64,000 nt of DNA from Thermothelomyces thermophilus ATCC 42464 (taxonomy: Eukaryota > Ascomycota > Sordariomycetes > Sordariales > Chaetomiaceae): the NCBI RefSeq assembly GCF_000226095.1, contig NC_016472.1, forward strand, positions 6,572,001-6,636,000. The letters are read 5' to 3'. Under the pieces are notes generated by a model. The model was not told the DNA's origin. It was given only the letters and a program-made list of their open reading frames with translations, and did no database searches. A program made the position numbers and the translations under genes. The first letter of the stretch is position 1; each line of letters starts with the position of its first letter. This document shows positions 1-13,700 of the stretch, piece by piece.

Positions 1-3000
1 CGCGTTGTTCTCGCGGTGCGAAGGGCGGAAGAGAAAGCCGAGTGACCAGCGTATTGGAAGCCGACCAGGTTCTGCTCTCGAGGGCAAATGACCGCTCGAT
101 CTGGAGCGAGGGACGAATGCATCTCGCCTGCTGGTGGTGCCGAAGACCCTGTGCGCTGGTTTTACTCTCCACTGCCTTGTTCAGCACGGCGATCAGCGCC
201 GTCAAGATGCAACTCGGGGCTGTTACCTCAGCGTGGGATGATCATCCCGAGCCATAACTACCACACTAGTGGAGTACTGTAGTATGGGTGTGACGAAGTC
301 CCCGGGGTTGGGGATCCTGGGATGAGGGGCCCCTGACCAACTTCGGCCGTCACCGACACCGCCCTTTCCTACCCCCCTTGTCCAACTTTAGCCCGCCAAG
401 CTTCCAAGAACCGATGGAGGAGCGACAACTTCGGGGCTCGTGACGTTGGTGGAAACGGGAAGGAAGAGTCTAGATTGATGGCAACTCACGATGTCTTGCT
501 CCCTCGGTGGAATCTTCACCCATCAGGCTAGCTATTGGCAGCCTGCCGCCACCGGTTTGCCATTATCCCACGGATTGGCGGTCGACTTTACGCGTTTTGT
601 CCAATGTTTAACCGTCTTGTCGATCATCGACCTGTGACGATTTGCAGCAGGGTAGAGAGGTACGCAGGGTATGACTGCAGTGTTGGGAGACCGCTTCTTG
701 GCTTGTCAACACAGTCATCGATACGTTGTCCCACAGCCGATGATGAGTAGTTTGTCGGTCGTGATGCCTCTTCGCAGGTATCGTCTGGCGCGACCTAGTC
801 GACCAACGGAATCTGGGGGAATAACTCGCTCGCAAGCTCAGATTCTCCTGACTGGTGCCGTTCTGCCAAAGCGCATGTAGGAAGCGGGATTGGCGACACG
901 CCGGTATCTGACCAAAGCGGGACACAATAGTTTACGCTCTGCATGCCTTTTTCGTCCGAATATCCAATGTCTAGCTGCCGTAGTCTGGTGTATGAACTGC
1001 GAAGGTCATAGAAAAAGCATTGCTTGGTTCATTGAAGGGGTCTCGTTTGCGCACTGCTCGCCGTTGCGATTGCCTTGTTCCGCTGCGTGCCACAGACAAG
1101 TAATCGACACTGAGGAATTCGGCGCGTGTTTGCAGCAATGAGCGATCGATCGATCATGCCCATCATCGAGCTCCAATCCCCATTACGACGGCCGCCCCAT
1201 CACTATGTCGAAGGGAGCAACAGCTCAACCAGGAGAAGACCACACTATCACGTTCCCGTTCCCATGTGATGCTCCTTCAAGGCGCGTGGGTTGTTGATCG
1301 CGTGGAGAGACGCCACTGGCGGGCTTGAACAGCTGGCTCGTCGCGATAGGATACCTATCTTGGTCACAGTTGCAACTGTCATCCCTAGAAGGAAGCTCGA
1401 TGAGGCGGTAGTGTTACACCGGGTTCGCCAGCGCTTTGGAACGAAGATCGATAATGGCACCCCCGTGTGCTGGAACCGCGCAAACCACCAAACCGGATAG
1501 TGCGGCCACAGTTTTACTATTTAAGTCATCTCGTTCGGCTGTGGTTGCCGAGCTGGTACCGAGAAGAGCACTATAATAGTCGCTATCTTTAACTGAGTCG
1601 TCGTTGGAATGAGATGAGCACAAGTAGGTGTCTTGGTTTTGGGTAGCGTAGTGTAAGTGTTAGTGGTTGAGGACTGCACGGAGGGGCCCTCCTTCGCTTG
1701 TCGCATTGTTTTCTTTGGGCTCAGAAGCACAGACGCTGACCGCACCTGGTGTTTTGACCTCCGTCTCGAATGAAGCAACGGGTGTGCCTCCCCGACGGCC
1801 CTTGAGATCTAACAGACAGAGTACACAGTAGCGTCGCCCACCAAAGGGTGACAACAGACGCAGTCCTCGGATCTCCCTGCGTTGATCGACGGATTCCACA
1901 AACTCTATTCCGCCCTTGAAGATCGTCTTGGTTGCATCGGAAGGGGGGCCGAAGCCTCCCATGCTCGCCACCTCGGACCAATTGGGGAGCTTTCTAGGCG
2001 CCGCAGACCAACTTTGGTCACCAATGTTAGCACTGCGGTTACATCATCGTCTTCCATCTTAGTGTACTTGTCAACAGAGATTTGGGGAACTTTGCGACTG
2101 CGCCGAAAGGACACTTTTCGAGGTCTGGTGCGTGTCCACGACTCTTGCTCATCTATTCCCACCGCACGTGACATGTCGGCAAGGAGCCTTCGTTGATATC
2201 TCGGGTGGATGTTCGGCGATTAAAATTTTCTCGAGCGGCCGGGATGCGCGGGACGGCAGGAAACTGGCGGTCTGTCGGCGGAATATGGAGTGCTGTCCAC
2301 ATACACAGTACATAGTATACCCGTTAGTATGCAAAGTAGTCTTCCAGCCAGTGGGGATGCCGCAAGGCCAAGATCCTGTACACTAATGATGAACCGATGT
2401 TTGGTAGCGGTGCACCAGACGATGGAGCCTGCGGCTGCCGCCTCCATCGTGACGGCGCCGGTAAATGCCCGGAAGAGGAAGGTGGTTAAAGGTCGATGAC
2501 ATGCGACCTCAGCGTGGCATATTTCCCGAACCCAATGGGTGAAAAACGGTTGCCGATCAGGCACTATTCCTGAAGGGGCATTGATGCCTTTCCAGAACTT
2601 ACACTAAGCGAGCGGCGCTGATCCAACGCCTCGTCGATCGCCCGTGCGGCGGGTCACCTCCGTATGGTAACCGGTATTGTTCGCAGGGAAGAGCGATAGT
2701 TGAATGCGACGCTGAGCCCAAAGCGGGCAGTCTGATAGCCGTCAACAAGTTCCCTAAAGGCAACAGTAACGGGCTATATTACTCGTCTTAAGAACGGCAA
2801 TCAAAGAGCGCCCGAAGTACGTCCGTACAGCCGCTCTGAGCTGTTGCCGCGTAAAGCTCGAGCCAAAACCACAACTTGAGTTTGATGGGAAGATACTTCG
2901 TCGGTTGATCTCCGGGGTCCAAAGCGGTCGAACGATTGCTTGACGGGCTCGAATCTTCTGGGCAACCCGCGCAGCCGTCATCGCTGGAAAGTGGTGGACC

Positions 3001-6000
3001 GAGGTGGTTGACCGGATGCGAGGTGGGACTATAATATAAAACGGGATCCGATTGGCTCTGCGCAACATTCTTCGGTGGCTTCTGTAGGGAAGATAATAGT
3101 GAGTGACGCTAAGCTCGAGCTGGACAGCATAACTATGAACGTGTGTGTGTGTGTGTTCCGTACAGTTTTCGAGCAAAGTTGCTGCCAAGTTGCTGTGCCG
3201 CAAGTTGCCGCAGAGTTGGCCGAAGAGCAGGCCTGGAACTTCGTCCGCTTGCGAAACAGAGCAACTGGAGAAATCGGACTGTTGAATGGGTCGTGGAGGC
3301 CACTGCAAGGCCATCTCCAGGCGGATACCGGGTCCATACCGGGCCTGGCCTACTCAAAATCCTAATCGCGGGGTTTTGCAACCCTCAGATGTATCTTTGG
3401 ACAAGCACACGATGTACCAACAATGGCGGTCGATGACAGACTCAAATATGGTAGCAAGAGGCTTTAGTGGGCAACGAAACCAACCCCCCCCACCTCCCCC
3501 TTCCCCCAATAAGACAAGGAAAAGAAGAAAAATTAGGAAGGAAGAGTCTGTATTGTTGTACTCTGACAACAGCGATAGGCGGGAATCGTGGGTTCTTTTC
3601 TGCTGTCGAGTCAGAACCTTCGCTCTTGCCGTAGATGTATATGTATTGTACAGTACGTTGGTCTCTAAGGCACGTTGGAAATCGCTAACAAGGGTCCTTC
3701 CTCAGTGGATACCGGCAGCACAGCAAAAAACTTTGGAAGGGTCTATAACAACCACATATCACACCCAAAAGTCTCAGCATCACAGCCCCTTGGTCTTTAT
3801 GGAGTTGTTTTGGCAGTCGTCTGTACTCCGTACAGCTTGCCCTTTTTCACGAGGGAATGAAAAAATGAAGATCTCGGGAACGGTGGGAGGTTGACATGTT
3901 AAGCAGCAAACTGCGGTTTCCGAGGGAACTGTCTGCAACTAATTGCTTGTCATCCCAAAGTTTCGCATGCCTGCCGATTCCTATCGGCGAAGACTAGATT
4001 TGTGTCTATTCCTTCTCGTGAAGGTTGCGGCTCAGGCCTGGTTAGCCTGCAGCGAGCCACGGATGTGGCAGGATGTAGCACAACAAGGCCTGGTTCGGGT
4101 GTGCTTCTTTCTCATTCCGGCCTCAGCAGGAGCCCAGAGCGATCCAAGCAAATCAAGCCTACAAGTTCCTTAGCATTATTCCATGGCCCCTGCAGCACGT
4201 CAAACACAGGACCAGACAAGCTTCTTCCTTTCCAGTCAACCCCAGTCAACAAGAGAACCATTACCAGTGATTGAGCCAGAATCCCTGAACCACGCGCTAA
4301 TCCGTTGGCCAATGGTTTCCATACTCACACCAAATTGGGAGCTGAGGTGAACTCCGAGGATCATCACTCCTTTTTCCCGAACCCACCCCCCCGGGTGCTG
4401 CTGCTCCGTTGAGGAACGGGCGGGCTAGAAGAACAGAGTTTGCGCCGTGACGGCTGCCATCCCAGAGATAGCATTCAGTGCTAAGCCCAGCTGAATCTTT
4501 CCCGGCAGCCTTGCGGGGAGAACAGAGCGAAGATGGCAGCCAATGTTACTGACTGACGCGGCCCATGCCAGTGATGGGTACACTGCACCTCGCAGTTGTG
4601 GCGCCAGTGCTGGTGCTAATGACGGCGGTTATTGGGGATCGCTTCTGGTAAGGGGCTCCGAAAGGCCACATTACTAGCGTAAGCGAGGGTAACAGTACGT
4701 TGTATTCAGAACAATGAGAAAAGCAACACCAGCAACGGCCAGCCCACCGATGTCCACTCATCATTGCAGCGATCTCAGCCGGCCGTCGATCGTTGCAACT
4801 GCCGGTCTCCGAAAGAAACGTCGAGGTCAAGATTACCGTTCTTCACACGCCTGTACAACCACCGACCGCCAGTGGTTTCACCAGAGACGGGCTTCCTGCC
4901 TGATGCAAGACGCGCCTGCTCCTCCGTAGTGATACACTACAGTATGCCCTCCCACCTACGCAACCGGAAGAATGAGCTCGATGACGCAGCGACTCAAACT
5001 CAGCTGCACGCGAAAATGACAAAAGCTTGTTTTAAATCATAGAGATGGGGCGGGGTGTGGCGACGCGGCTCAGCACGATCATTACTGTGTAGAGGCTCGA
5101 AGAACACAGTGAGGATAGCCAGGAAATCGGTGACCGGCCGCTTAGAACTGCACGTTTCGTGATGGCAGCTTGAAGCTCTCACGATGAACGGCATAAGATT
5201 GATTCTGCCATCCGGTCACAGCACAAACCAATGCATGCTACCCCTGAGGTCTTAGCCATGATGCAGCACAAAACCTGGGGAGGCGCTACTCGTCTCAAGT
5301 TTGCGTCCCTTATCGTCCCTTGTGTGGCTGGCTCAGGGGCTCGGTTCCGGCCCCACAGCGCCCGAAGGCCAGAGTGTACGGAGTACTGCGGTACCTGTTG
5401 TATGTATGTACTCCGTACGAATTAACTAAGCACATCCAGTAACTACGTACCGAGTCGCCCTCCACAAAACCAGAGCCTGCGCCCGGCAGCAGCCCTTGTT
5501 TCGGTAAGTGGTCCGTGTGCGCTTGTTGGAACCGGCGCCCGGCACCGGCAGCCAGGGAAAGTGGGGAGGATAAATCACCTCTTCGAGTTAGCGTGGCAAT
5601 TCGCAGCTCGCGCCCCCAGAAACGTACACCCAAAACTTTGTTCCTCGAGCTCTTGACATGACGAGTGTGCAAGAAATTCCGCGTGCACGCTCATTCGAGC
5701 AGCGCACACACGGAGTACCCCTAGGTGTAAGAAGGCCGCCTATTCCAGAGTCACCTGTTCAGCATCTCCCCGTGTTACTGAGCATGATGAGTCTCCGACG
5801 TTTGGACTCGGTCGATCAAAGGCAATCACGACGGTCGCGTCTTTGCCTCAGCGGCCCTCGGTCCGTTCGTTGTGCGTTGCTTCCGGCTGGTATTGACATG
5901 CAGAGCCGACGACAAAGAACCGTATGGGCCTCGACATTGGGCTAAGGCGTCAAATCAGGGCGTTCCGCGACGCACCCGGAGTCGGAGCCATCGCACCCTA

Positions 6001-6660
6001 CTGCAAGGACTTGGTAATATTGTCGAACAGGAGGCGTCGAGTTGGGACGGATGTGCCATGTACCGCCCACACTCTCCAGAAAAGGGCCCTGGCGGGATTG
6101 GGGGTGAAGGGGTGTGTAGAGGACCGGGGGGGCGGAGGGTAGGTTGGCATCTTCTGATCATCGCTCGGCCTTGGGCCGTGGTCCTGGTCTGGCACAGCAA
6201 CCCCAGGCCGCCGGTCAGACCCACCGGTAATTTCTGACAACAACCCGTGGTCGCCTTGGTCCCGGCGATCAACGTGTGGACTCAGTGTGGATTCCCACTA
6301 GATCATCCACAGATTCTCCATGGATGTTCTTCGGGAGATCTAATGGTACAAAACGCCCGGGCTTCCCGCCCCCTCCATCACCCCAAAAGCCACCAAGTCT
6401 CTTCCTCGTAACTGCCTAGTACTTAATCCAGCCCGCACGCCGAACTCCCACAACGAGATCTGTCGACTCGGAAAATCACAAGGAATTTCACACGCTCTGT
6501 ATATCGGCCCGCTTATTCATCAAGGAGGATCGCGGCAGCCGAAGGCCCTGCCACTGCATCGCGCTTCGCCCAGCACCGGCACCAGCATCAGCATTGTCAG
6601 CAGCGTCGTAGTCTTGCCACAGCAGCTGTCCATCATCCCCTCCATCATCCCCCAGCAAGC
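1..6660. other. Intergenic stretch, no supportable gene
   Basis: I see no gene here. Open frames reach about 186-202 codons on both strands (for example 2754-3314 minus and 3286-3894 plus), but they overlap each other, have no recognisable domain, and their composition looks like translated non-coding DNA. The stretch holds a (GT)8 run at 3141-3156, C-rich homopolymer runs near 3484 and 4385, and three exact copies of an 11-bp GTAC-TCC-GTAC motif (3823, 5376 as reverse complement, 5408). The last few hundred bases are presumably promoter and leader of the zinc-finger gene. No tRNA or rRNA gene was recognised by eye. Confidence 0.55.
5376..5418. repeat. Inverted pair of the 11-bp GTACTCCGTAC motif
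   Basis: GTACGGAGTAC at 5376-5386 and its reverse complement GTACTCCGTAC at 5408-5418 face each other 21 bp apart and could form a stem. The same 11-mer occurs exactly at 3823-3833, 38056-38066 and 46079-46089, with near matches at 8674, 9881 and 41732. All lie outside recognised exons. No function is known to me. Confidence 0.7.
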
Positions 6661-7762
6661 ATGGCAAGCACCATGGTCGCAACGCACTATGCGCCTGGGG
6701 CCCAACAAAGCCTCCATTACCCTTACATGCCACCGCCCTCACCGCCCATGGATGAGACCGCCAAGTGCTCGTTGCCTTCCATCTCAAACCTGCTCGGGCT
6801 TGCCGACCAAGGGTCACCGACCTCAGAAACGTCGCCCCAGTCTCAGCAGCAACCGCAACAGCAACAATGTATGACCAGTTCTTGGTGGGGGATGGGAATT
6901 CCGGAAACTGACTTTACCCCAGCTCAGGTAACCACGCCTGATACCAGGCCAAACTCTTCGCACTATGGCAATCCAGCAATGCTCCGGACGGGGCTTCCTC
7001 CCAGCCCGCCCATGTCCTCGGATGCCTCGTTTGAGGGTTTCAACTCGCCGTCGACCAGGTCGGTGAGCCAAGTGCCGAATAGTTCAAACTACTATTTCGA
7101 GACGACACCACCGCTCCCGGTGGAGGCCGATACGCGACAGATGAACGCCACTGCTGCGGTTCCGCGAGTCTCGGTCCAGCCCTCGACCTATCAGCCCCAG
7201 TTCGCCGGTTCTGCGTACGCGAGTCAGCCTGCCGTATCATCGTACTACTCTCCCATCCAAGCCGCAGGGCAATCCCAGACGCAGGTGTCCGGCCTCTATT
7301 ATCAGCGGCCACTCCCTCAGGTGAGCCGTGATTCGCGCCCAACCCCGACGGGGGACCTCTTGCTAACTTTTCTCCTAGTCTTTCCCGCCCCCGCTGCCCA
7401 TGTCAGTGACTCTGGCCCCGGCGACCGGCAACCCCTGGCAGCATCACCACTACATCGCTCCCTCGGCGTCGGCATCCTTCCCTCAGAGCCAAGACCGGTA
7501 CATCTGCCAGACGTGCAACAAGGCCTTCTCGCGGCCGAGTTCCCTCCGCATTCACAGCCATTCCCACACGGGCGAGAAGCCTTTCAAGTGCCCCTTCCCC
7601 GGCTGCGGCAAGGCCTTTAGCGTTCGCAGCAACATGAAGAGGCACGAGCGCGGATGTCACAACTACGACAGCAGCAGCAGCAGCAGCAACGCCGCCGCCG
7701 CCGCCGCTACTACCACCAGTAGCGGCAACGGGAGCAACCCTAACAGTGGGCGCCGACCCTGA
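6661..7762 (+). CDS. C2H2 zinc-finger transcription factor, two C-terminal fingers
   Basis: Two exons, 6661-7320 and 7379-7762, encode 347 residues. The 58-nt intron has GTGAGC..TAG ends and a GCTAAC branch site. Residues 1-255 are Pro/Ser/Gln-rich and look disordered, as in activation regions. Two tandem C2H2 fingers follow: finger 1 uses C263, C266, H279 and H283; the linker is the classical HTGEKPF; finger 2 uses C291, C296, H309 and H314 (or C313). The tail is Ser/Ala-rich. Tandem fingers with this linker bind DNA, so a nuclear transcriptional regulator is the natural reading. The RPSSLRIHSHSHTGEKPF..FSVRSNMKRH pattern is common in filamentous fungi and resembles the FlbC-like group of developmental regulators, but I do not assign an orthologue. 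A second ATG at 6673 has an equally good context. The DNA target is unknown. Confidence 0.85.
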
Positions 7763-10700
7763 TTGAAGCTTGAGGCTTCCTCGACCGTGGCGTAATCTGG
7801 ACGAGGAGAAGACGAGTTACAAGGGGTTCACTCCATAGACGACCTCCCTGTTCATCCAGGACCCTGGCGGTATAGGGATATTGCAAGCCGCGGCAACCTA
7901 AAACACAACAGAAGAAAACCGTTTTATTTTTTAGTTTCTAATGTCTTTCATTTCCGGACGATCATCTCAACGGAGTCACAAAGGATGGACCATTACCTGC
8001 ACGGCTCTGGCGCATCGAGGCAAAAATTCGGAGGCGGTGTTGTTTCGGGAAGATCTTCATGCGGTGCTACGGGATATGGTGGCAAAACAAAGGGGAATGG
8101 GGCTCTTCTGGGCAGGGTTAGTGCCCTCCCCAGAATGATACGGCAATTAACACGGCGCGGCGGCGGCGGCGAACCGGTTCAGGGGGCAAGGTGCTTCATT
8201 CTTTCCCCCTCTTTTCTCCAAAGGGTTGGAATGTAGAGCATTTACACGGGCGTTAGAGTCTCTGTGTTTTACTTTCTGGTTTGGCTTCTATTTCCTTTGT
8301 CGACATGAGGTATCCGACCCACGTCTGTCTCGCAGAGAGAAGACGTAATGTGTATGTATATAGATTTGGCGGGGCCGAGGGGAATTCGACTCGCCCACGG
8401 AATGACTTGTACAATCTCCTGGGTGCGCCATACAAATACGGGTGACACCGATGATGGACAAGATAGCGGTGTAAATGGGTCAAAAAAAATATGAAATGAA
8501 CTGAGTCAAAACGAACTGAGTCAAAATATGTATCGAACACAGCCACGCGCGTTCCATGACACAGCATCATGTGTCGCATGGCGATCATGTTTTGAAACAT
8601 GATTGTTAAACAGGGGACCTCCCAACCTGATTCGGAGAATACCTACCTGACAGGGAGAGACGAGAGACAGGTGGTACTCCGTGGGTACCTTGGGGACGGA
8701 GTAGTTCCGTGTACCCCTCCTCACACGCAGGCGAGGCATCTCTCGCAACGCTGCTCGTTAAACAAGACGAGGGAGCGATCACTTTTGAGTTGTCTGGAGG
8801 CGGAGATAATCTATCGGTGCCGGAAAGAGCCATAGTATACAAGATCCTTAAGTGTTTGTAACGTTATCTTTTTTTTTTTTTTTTTACATCAGCAATCTCG
8901 CAGGTTACCGTTCCCAAAATGCCGGTTTTTTAGAGATCAATGCTGTGCCGATTGACAATGGCGGCCTCCCGGCCGATCGGCTGCCCTTCATAAGGTAGTC
9001 TAGCAACTAACTCGGCAATTCCGCCCGCCATTTGATCACCGTCTGTGAGTACCGTACCTTAGATACACCTACCATACAGGTTAGTTCGGTAGTGCCGTGG
9101 ACATGGCGAATATACCGCTACGCGACCAATACAGTGCGCATTGACCGATATCTCTACGAAGTAACCAAGCATGGATTTCATGCATCCACACCAAATCACC
9201 ATCATCACCTCAATTCCCGATCTTTAGTTCGTTAAGGGGGAGAGGGGTTGCAGCCAGACCGCCTTTTTTTTCTTCTTTACAGGATGAGGGGGGAAAAGTT
9301 CATTCAGGCTTGCGGAATTGCAGGTTAGCCCCGGCGCCGCCGGTCGCAACGGATTCGAGCCCCTGGCCGGATCCCTCGAGATACCCCACGATACAGGGAT
9401 CATCGCAGATCACCGGGGGACTACCCGGAATAAAGTGGATACGGAAATCGGTCACTTGCGCGACCGACCCAGGCTTTGGTTTCTGCACTACTCTGGTATT
9501 GATGGGTGCAGGCGAGAAAGAAGAAATGAAGAACGGGAACGAAAAAAGCAAGATGCCTAGGAAGGAAGAAAGAAAGATATAGAAGATTTACTTGATGACC
9601 ACCCAAGTTTCTTAGGATGACGACAAAACGAAGCAACAGGGGGAAAGCGTGGCAGTTGAAACAACCAGCGAGTCGTTGTGGGGGAAGGGGCTTGATCCTG
9701 ACAATGTGCGCGTGACTTTCCACACGCGCACAACACCGAAAAAGTGGATTTTCCTTCTCTGTCTGATGAAAGTGTCAGACTGTTGCACCGTGCACGTCTA
9801 CCAATCTTTTCAAATAGCAGCAGGAGTTGTCGGGAGGTGACCATGAACGTATTCTTCATGGACAACGGTCTACACTGTGCATACGGAGTAGAGTACGTGT
9901 AGTGTATGAATGTATGTATATTGTACTATGTAGTGTACACGCGCAGCCGGGGATCTGCGCTCGGTGCTGCCAAAAACCATGCTCAATGTCCGTTGTGGTG
10001 GGTCGAGAACGTGCATCAGACACCCCCTTCCATCTCTTTTTTTGTCCCTTCGGCGCGCATCTGTGGGGTTCCCGTTGGCAAACTCTGGTCCGCGCGACAC
10101 ACGGCGGTCGTGGCAGTTGGTTGGGGGGGAAGGGGGGGGTGGGGTTCAGGCTTTCTGGCTGCTATTCTAGCGACCTTCTGGCGTGCATTAGTCTGCTCTA
10201 TCCCCACCCGTGGCCCGTGTTCGGCTTTTTCTGGACTTCTTCGGATGCCTGTCCCAATTCTGCATCGTCGCTCGTCGATCAACTCTTGTCCAAGCTCTCC
10301 CGTCAGCGTCCGCGTCCGCCATTTCGACCATTCCCCACCCCAACCCACCCTTTCCTCTTGCCTGTCGGTCAATCACGTCGATCAGTTTCCAAGGATTGGT
10401 TAGCCGCTCCTGCCAAGACTCGATGCATGCCGCCCATCTCATTCTGAATTTGGAACCGTTTGGCGAGGGCAAAAGCAGGGGACTTTCGGTCTGCCGGAGA
10501 GCAAATGCAGGACGCACGTCGATCAGTGATCAGCGCGGCGCCCCACGCGCGCGCGCGAGCCACCTTTTTTTTTTTCCCTTTCTTCCCTCTGCTCTCGAGT
10601 AATCCGTTCAGCGCAATGGCGTGGCAATTTCGGGGGCGCTGCTTCTGCCGGCGCTGGCGCTGGAGCTGGGTGCGCTAGGTTGCTGGTTCCGGTTGCTGGC

Positions 10701-13700
10701 TGCTGATGTCATGATTTCCATCCTGACTAGGCGAGAAGCGATGGCCCGCTTGGCAAAGTCAAAAATGTCGGGCTCGGCGTGGGCCGCTTTTAATAGAAAC
10801 GGTAAGTCTTTCGGCGCCGTATTACAGGATACAATATGTACAGTATGTACATTATACTGCAGATTACACTACGCAGCCCACTATACTTCGGTTCTTGTAC
10901 AGGACGCAGTGAAAGTCGAACACAGACATACAGGCGTATAGACTCATGTACTACGGTGGCTCGGGTGGTAAGACGGATTACACTACACAGTAGTTGCTCT
11001 AATAGCTTACTTAGCCTCTGGCCGAAGTGGGGGCCAGAGGAGTGGGGGAGACGTCATTTGGGATTTTGGTTAGGATCATGGATGTTTCGTACGTACATCT
11101 CCGAAGTTCGAGACCGCAACTCCCGGAGATTGGGGATATGCGACTTGTCAGATTGCGAATCGTTTTCTGCTCCTTTTATTTCCACCTCTTCTCTTCCTCC
11201 CGCTTCGAGAGGACAACGGAATGATGTACCCAGAACGCCCATGATGGGAGCGAATATCGCACGTGGACACGACCAAACCCTCCGCTGTGCCTTCGCTTGC
11301 CTTCCTCGCCTTTCTTGCCTCACGATTGGTTTACGGATTCCGGGTGGCCGCCTGTGGCGCGGCGTGGTTAATGACTCGTGCAGCGGCCGACGGGATGTCA
11401 AAACCAGGATTTGCGCATAAATTTGCTTGACTGGCCATAGTAGGTGTAGTGTTCCCCACGGCACGCTACTGCACTAGTGTACGTAGTGTAAGTAAGGTAG
11501 AGAGGTATGTAGTGTACGAGTACTGTACATGCTGCGCACACGACTGCGTTTGGCGAGTCTAATGTTTTGCAATAGCCACTGTCCACGACGCAACCGTACC
11601 TACCCATTGGTAAATAAACCCACACCGGTCGGACGCCAGATCGATCGTTTCACCGATCGCCACAGGCCTAGACCCGGCATGCCGTCACCACCGGCACATC
11701 GCCGCCTAGTTTCCCAGGAAGCTATCTATTACTAGTGTAGGGCCAGCACCTTGAATTACAGAGTAGGGCATAGTAGCGGAAGATACTTTTAGAGGACATA
11801 AGATGCGACAGTAGGTATCCCAAGGTATTCAGTGCACTACATCGTGATAGCGTATATACACACTCGTATATACACACTTCGATGCAACGGTATTCCTAGA
11901 TCGCAAGGCAGAGTCATGAGCTACATCACTATATACGGAAAAACTGATTACGAAGGATAACCATCAAGACAAACATCAAGAGTAGCGTGCGCCAGATATC
12001 GGTTAATGCCGTGACGCAAGCAAAAAGCGGGTGGGGCTTTGAGCGGACCGACCGACCGGCGGAGCAGTCCGAACGGTTCAGGGCCAAGTGCCTGAAGCTT
12101 TAATTACTGTGCCTAGTGCTTCGTGGGAAATGTGATGCGAATCCAAGCTGAGCAGAAGGCGCGCTCCCGCCCCGCCGGGTTCCGCATCCTTTTGAGTATT
12201 CCCCGGGGGATCGTCATTGGAATCATCCGCATCCGATGTGCTTCGCTAGGAGCCGTGGCAGAAGCTGAAACGATGGCGTTCTGCGTGGCGCCGAAAGGGC
12301 CCCCTCCCCCCCCTCCCCTTTCCCCTCCTTCTCCCCAGGAAGATCAGGGCGCTACGCTAGCCTGAAGCTACACTAACGACAAACAAGCACGGAGCGCACG
12401 TACCACACACCACTAAACCCGCCCGTACCCATGTCCCCGGGTCATTTGCTAAACCCATTTCTGCCATTTTCGCTCACTACACTACGCAGTAACTACTGCG
12501 TAGGGGGATCCTACGAATCTAACAAAGGTAGTCGCCGATCGCACGACTCGTCAACGCCGGCCGGGGGAGGGGAACAGGGGAAAGGCCTGTTGGTGGCTAG
12601 ATCTTTCTTCTTATTTTTTTCTCCTGTATATTTTTTTCTCTCATTTTCTCCCTCCTTCCCTCCCCCCCGCTTTGTCTCGGCCCCGCCAGAAAGGTTCAGT
12701 TAACTACTCTACAATGGTAGTTAGTGAAGTCACCAATCTCGTCTCCTGTATGCATGTCTCAGACTTGGTTAGATATATGCCCTTGTGTCTTGCCCAAGCC
12801 GGACGGGGAAAGGCGCTAGGCAACCGCTACTAGTGTAGGTCACTAGGCCCTATACATATACACTATACACTACACTAAGACCAGTATACACTAGTGCACG
12901 GAGGTAGGTCCGACATTCTTGCCTTCCAATGGCTGCAGAGGATGGAAGTGCGGTTATTGCCAGGCAAGCGAACAATCGTCCCTCAAGCAAACTCTTCCCC
13001 AGTCCCCCCTCTTCCGCCCTGGCTTTCCCTCTCCTCCAACCACCAGTCTCAATGTGTGATGTGATAAGGATAAAAATAGGTCCTGTGGGATGTGACATGT
13101 GGCATGTGGGAAAATGAAATTACCTGTAGGTTGCACCGCAACCGGGAAAAAGACACACTCGACCTCCGAAAGCATGCAAATACTATGTACTCTACACTAA
13201 TAGTATACTCTGTATGTACAAGTACTACTTACTAGTACTATTCCGTAATCTGTGCTTCGATCACCGCACTCCACTCGACCACAACATATGCCAAGTCGGA
13301 TACAAATAAAACCGACCGACGGTCTAGTGTAAGCAACGTCGCCGATCGGATGGAGATTCTCGGATTCGGGTTTCATTTGTCAGCCTGTCACAGGATATTG
13401 TTGATTAATATTGCATGGATGAATCTTTGCTGACTGTGGGCCACAAAAAAAGACATACAACACCCGACATTCGCTGGTCGTCACCGACCCAACTACTACT
13501 CGGGCCCTCACGTGTTTAACTAAGGGAGAGCGGACGGGATCCCGTGTTTTCACGTGGGTATGGTCGTATGTGCTAGACAACATTGGAAATGTGATTCAAG
13601 TATGACGATTGCTGGATTCAAGAGAGAAGTTGGTAACTTGTTGCGGGAAGTCTCGACTCGGGATCCGGAGCCTGATTTCCCGATCCCGACGAGGCTGATC

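Noticed and set aside
3286-3894. 202-codon plus-strand frame and 186-codon minus-strand frame at 2754-3314
   Set aside because: They overlap on opposite strands, contain homopolymer-derived runs and have no domain or splice context.
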